Shown one piece after another: positions 30,851 through 34,303 of a stretch of DNA of 34,303 nucleotides. The DNA comes from Acanthamoeba lenticulata (lineage: Eukaryota; Discosea; Longamoebia; Acanthamoebidae): NCBI GenBank assembly GCA_002179805.1, contig NAVB01000595.1, positions 1 through 34,303 of the forward strand, written 5' to 3'. Each line of letters opens with the position of its first letter. The first letter of the stretch is position 1. The notes beneath the pieces were generated by a model. It was given only the letters and a program-made list of their open reading frames with translations, was not told the origin of the DNA and did not search any database. The position numbers and the translations under genes are program-made.

Positions 30851-31136
30851 CATCTTGTAGGAACCACAATCAAGAGGAAGCACTTTTGGCGGGAAACCTG
30901 CTCATGCCCGGAAATGATGCGGTTTGGCGCGCCTTCATTTTCATATTTCTTTCTGGTTTCGTTTGGCACGGAAAACTGATCGTCTGCTCATTTTCTCATC
31001 TCCATTCAGCCCCACCACATACCTTCAGCTCTCGTTCACTTGCGCATCTTCATTTTCCTTCCACTCGCACTTCTTCCTCTGTTGTACATCACATCTCCTG
31101 CACATAAATTTTGCCAATTAATCGCCCGAATCAACA

Positions 31137-31904
31137 ATGAGTGGAAAGATTTTCACACCCGTTAACCAAGTGCGATTTACGAACGTCGCGGTGGTGCGCC
31201 TTCAAAAGAACGGTAAACGATTCGAAGTTGCATGCTACAAGAACAAGGTCATCGAGTGGCGAAAAAAGATCACCACCGATCTCGATGAGGTCCTGCAGAC
31301 GCCTACCATCTTCACCAACGTGGGCAAGGGTGTCATCGCCAAGAAGGCTGAGCTCTCGAAGGCCTTTAACACTACGGATCAGGAGAAGATTATTCAAATG
31401 ATCCTCGACAAGGGCGAGATTCAGGTCTCGACCGAGGAGCGCAAGCTTCAACTCGACAACTCGTTCAAGGACATAGCGCAGATCGTTGTCGAGAAGTGCA
31501 TCAATCCTGAGACCGGCCGACCGCTCACGGTGGGCATGGTGGAAAAGGCGATGAAGGACATACACTACTCAGTGAAGGCGGGCAAGAGCCCCAAGCAGCA
31601 GGCGCTCGAGGTGATCCGGCTGCTGCGCGAGAAGTCTGACTTCCCTATCGCCCGCGCGCCCATGAGAATGAAGATGACCCTGCCCGAGGGTGACGTCGAG
31701 AAGGTCAAGGCCGAGCTGCAGAACGAGATCCAGAAGATCGAGCGCGAGGACAAGAGTGGCGAGAAGCGAGACATCGTCATTCTTATCGACCCCAGCAACT
31801 TCCGCTACGTCGAGGAGACCATCAAGAAGCACACGAACGAGGCCGGTTCCGTCGAGGTTCTCACCCTCATCGTGCACTCTGAGGGCGAAACCAACCTCGA
31901 GTAG
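31137..31904 (+). CDS. sbds: SBDS ribosome maturation factor
   Basis: A single exon encodes 255 residues, close to human SBDS (250). Visible conserved parts are TPVNQVRFTNVAVVRLQKNG, FEVACYKNKVIEWR, DLDEVLQTPTIFTNVGKG, INPETGRPLTVGMVEKAM and the C-terminal ferredoxin-like region from about 170. SBDS works with the GTPase EFL1 to release eIF6 from the 60S subunit in the cytoplasm, the last step of large-subunit maturation. No intron is present, unlike most neighbours. The start follows an A-rich context (aatcaacaATG) and a pyrimidine-rich leader. Confidence 0.95.
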   Translation: MSGKIFTPVNQVRFTNVAVVRLQKNGKRFEVACYKNKVIEWRKKITTDLDEVLQTPTIFTNVGKGVIAKKAELSKAFNTTDQEKIIQMILDKGEIQVSTEERKLQLDNSFKDIAQIVVEKCINPETGRPLTVGMVEKAMKDIHYSVKAGKSPKQQALEVIRLLREKSDFPIARAPMRMKMTLPEGDVEKVKAELQNEIQKIEREDKSGEKRDIVILIDPSNFRYVEETIKKHTNEAGSVEVLTLIVHSEGETNLE

Positions 31905-32214
31905 AAAGGCTTCTTCTCCTTCTTCTTCATGCTGAACACAATACACACGACTTTTGTCTTTCTTGCGGACTTGCCTTTCGTTTGCCTGCGTCTCTCTTTT
32001 TGGTAAGCGCTGCGTGTTGCATGTCAGCGTCTGGCGCCAGATCACGTGACCAAGATGTCGACGCTAAAGTGTCAAGCAGCAAGACGAGGCCAAGCATGGC
32101 ACGACAAGGGAAGGATGACCGAGTACATAATGGGCGGCCGCCGGCCGTCTATTCTCATCAACCACTGCAACAGCAGCAACAGCAACCGCAACCAAGCCTA
32201 ACTCACACAGAAAC
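31905..32214. other. Intergenic region between sbds and the MORN gene
   Basis: These 310 nt hold the sbds 3' end and the MORN leader. Near the MORN start there is a short CAA/CAG-rich stretch (about 32160-32215). No conserved frame or RNA gene is visible. Confidence 0.6.
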
Positions 32215-32907
32215 ATGGGCAACAAGAACAGCAACAGCAAGGCGGTGAACAAGAAGGTGAGCAAGCGCGACCGCTACTTGGGCGAGATGAAGGCGAACCA
32301 GGCGCACGGAAAGGGCAAGTTGTTCTATGCGAGCAGCGACGCCAGCGGCCGCGCCACCTACCAGGGCGAGTTCCGCCACGGTCAGAAAGAGGGCGAGGGT
32401 ATCATGACCTGGGCCGACGGTCGCACGTACACCGGTGACTGGTGCGCCGACCAGATCCACGGCAAGGGCACCATGTTCTATCCGCCGACCTCCTCTTCGC
32501 CCAACAAAAGGCGAGCCACCAAGGCGGGCAAGTTCTACGCAGGCGAGTGGGTCGCGGGCCAGCGCGAAGGCATGGGCCGGATGACCTACGGGGCCGACGA
32601 CAAGCACGGCAGGCTGTGCTACTTCGGGCCCTGGGTGGCCAGCCAGAAGGAGGGTAACGGCTTCATGGAGTGGCGCAGCGGAGCCAAGTACTTGGGCGGC
32701 TGGCGTGCGGGCAAGCGCCACGGCCACGGCGTCTTCCTCTTCCCCAACGGCGACCAGCTCGTCAGCCAGTGGTGCGACGGCCGACCACAGGGCGCGGCCA
32801 CGATCATTCATGCCGACGGCCACCAGAGCAATGGCCTCTGGCTGAACGCCGAGGCCTGGGAGCAGGACGTTCGGGCCCTTGTCCTGCAGTCCCTCCACAA
32901 CGATTAA
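32215..32907 (+). CDS. MORN-repeat protein, probably N-myristoylated
   Basis: A single exon encodes 230 residues. It starts MGNKNSNS, a good N-myristoylation signal (Gly2, Ser6), after which a basic stretch (KKVSKRDR) could help membrane binding. About six to seven MORN repeats follow: YLGEMKAN, YQGEFRHGQKEGEGIMTW, YTGDWCADQIHGKGTMFY, YAGEWVAGQREGMGRMTY, FGPWVASQKEGNGFMEW and YLGGWRAGKRHGHGVFLFP. MORN arrays bind phospholipids or act as protein scaffolds at membranes and cytoskeleton. A Ser/Pro/Lys insertion interrupts the third repeat. No kinase or other catalytic domain is attached. The gene is intronless, like sbds. Confidence 0.9.
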   Translation: MGNKNSNSKAVNKKVSKRDRYLGEMKANQAHGKGKLFYASSDASGRATYQGEFRHGQKEGEGIMTWADGRTYTGDWCADQIHGKGTMFYPPTSSSPNKRRATKAGKFYAGEWVAGQREGMGRMTYGADDKHGRLCYFGPWVASQKEGNGFMEWRSGAKYLGGWRAGKRHGHGVFLFPNGDQLVSQWCDGRPQGAATIIHADGHQSNGLWLNAEAWEQDVRALVLQSLHND

Positions 32908-32972
32908 ACTTGTAAATAGTATTTAAAAAATGTAAATAGAAATAATTTAAAATATTTTGATTTTTTGTGTTA

Positions 32973-34303
32973 TTAATGGTGTTGATCTGGCCCGGCGTAT
33001 TCGCGTTCGACAAACCTGTTCATTCCTGGCGAAGATGAAGATGACGGCGGTTAGGCAAGGCAAGACGAGACGAGAGGCGCACAGCGTGGTGGAGAGTACC
33101 CTTGAGGGCCTTGAGCCAGTCGTGTGTCTCGGCATCGCCCCGGTTGACGGTGATGATTGGGTAGGGCGAGGCGCAGACCTCGATCGACCCGCCGCGCGCC
33201 AGCCGGTAATGTCGCTGGCTGTCGACCCACACGTTGGCCTCGTCCCTGCTTCCCTCTGACAGCTGTTTGCAGCGTATAAATATTTCAACAATAATATAGA
33301 GTAATAAAATCATTAGCAAGGACGTACGCGCAGCTTGAGCGTTGGGCCCTTGGGCAGAACGATGGGCCGAAACGGGAGCGTGCGCGTCGCGATTGGCGTC
33401 AACACCATCGCCTGCCGCACGAAACGAGGGGAAAGAGGAGAGTTAACTCGAGTCAAAGGTGTGTGGACTTGGCGATGGTGCACCTGGAGGGACGGGTGTA
33501 TGGCCGATCCGCCGCACGAGTAAGAGTAGGCAGTCGACCCGGTCGGCGTTGCCACCAGCATGCCGTCACCCTGGCGGCAATCACCCATTTTTTAAAAAAT
33601 AAATAAATAAATAAAATGAGAAATGAGACGCACGGTGGATCGGCCGAGGTGGTGGTTGTCCACGAAGCAATCGATGGTGGTGAGGCGCACAAAGTTGCCC
33701 TGCACCGCCACTTCGTTCATCACCTGGAAGACTGTCCACCACAACCGAGCTCGGCCGATCAGCGACGGCCAAGAGCTCCATGGGGTGGGCATATGGCGTG
33801 CCTTGGCCGTCGTAGGGCTGGCTCTGGCCCGCGTTGAGGCGGCAGCTCAGCCGCATTCTGGACGTGACGCCGAAGCCACCCCGCATCACGCGCTCGATCG
33901 CCTCTTCCATATCGTCTGGTCCTGTGTGTGTGTGTGTGTTTGTGCAGTCATCACCGGCGGTCAGCTTCCTTTTTGACAACTAATTTATGGTGAGCCGTAC
34001 GGTAGGGCGTGAGGAACCCGAGGGTGCCCTTGCAAAAGGCCAGAATGGGCGGCGCCTCCTGCATTGTTTAAGAACAGCACGTCAGCCCAAGGCACGAGAC
34101 ATCTCCGCCGCACGCAGATACAGGACAGAAGGTGCTAGCGGTTGTCCTCGTACGCCTTCAAAGAGCGAGGCCACGTGCAGGATGGTACCGTCACCGCCCA
34201 CGGCGATGACCAGGTCCACCACCGTCCCCAGCGCGTGTCGGTCGTCTGTAGCAAGGGAGCCCACAAAAGCAAAAATCACATGTCAAATGAATAAAAAAAC
34301 AAA
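32973..34303 (-). CDS. nadk: NAD kinase, 5' end outside window
   Basis: Visible exons: 34245-34154, 34058-34001, 33921-33767, 33723-33634, 33570-33484, 33411-33328, 33253-33100 and 33025-32973; all join in phase. Motifs are those of NAD kinase: the GGDGT loop in IAVGGDGTILHVASLF, APPILAFCKGTLGFLTPYRP, MEEAIERVMRGGF, LAVMNEVAVQ, then GDGMLVATPTGSTAYSYSCG and PIVLPKGPTLKLR. The enzyme makes NADP from NAD and ATP. An intron of only about 43 nt (33766-33724) follows LLA, and is needed to reach VMNEV in frame. A (TG)n run (about 33922-33938) sits in another intron next to the acceptor. The last exon has a short C-terminal tail. The N-terminus lies beyond 34303. Confidence 0.9.

Overview
The window is nuclear DNA of a free-living amoeba, almost certainly Acanthamoeba or a close relative. 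The signs are GC-rich exons separated by many short (about 45-100 nt) GT-AG introns, AT-rich and poly-T intergenic DNA, a 5S rRNA gene that looks like the Acanthamoeba 5S sequence, and amoebozoan gene content (Rac GTPase, Abi, SBDS, MORN, App1). Genes are dense and lie on both strands. I rebuilt exon models by hand; for most genes all exon phases close exactly.

Layout. 1-297: 3' end of an unknown + strand gene. 388-9430, all on the - strand: a PPPDE isopeptidase fused to a UBX domain, an App1-type phosphatase with a very long acidic tail, an RluA-type pseudouridine synthase, a DUF4291 protein with an extra C-terminal domain, and a zinc-ribbon/repeat/half-LIM protein. 9540-12446 (-): a DHH phosphoesterase and a secreted PhnD-like binding protein. 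12686-15596: Abi (-) and a Rac-type GTPase (+) share one short intergenic promoter. 15660-16107: a broken RasGEF_N-like remnant. 16266-17366: an intronless protein with three RanBP2 zinc fingers. 17505-17654: a possible RNA polymerase III transcription unit. 17826-21246 (-): a large secreted glycosidase-like protein. 21854-23735 (+): a RING E3 ligase. 23796-24697 (-): a DinB protein. 24781-27176 (+): a JmjC protein whose large intron carries a 5S rRNA gene and a 5S/tRNA-Cys chimera. 27230-29937 (-): an FHA-SIM-CUE-TDP1 fusion. 30144-30850 (-): an SKA2-like gene. 31137-31904 (+): SBDS. 32215-32907 (+): a MORN-repeat protein. 32973 to the window edge (-): NAD kinase, 5' end missing.

There are no operons and no single pathway across the window. 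Local pairs make sense: Rac activates the SCAR/WAVE complex that contains Abi, and the two are head to head. The most unusual items are the TDP1 enzyme carrying its own PNKP-type FHA domain, SUMO-interacting motif and CUE domain; the nested 5S gene with its 5S/tRNA-Cys chimera; the DUF4291 protein with an added ubiquitin-like or doublecortin-like tail; and a secreted PhnD-type protein in a eukaryote. All functional statements are homology calls made by eye.
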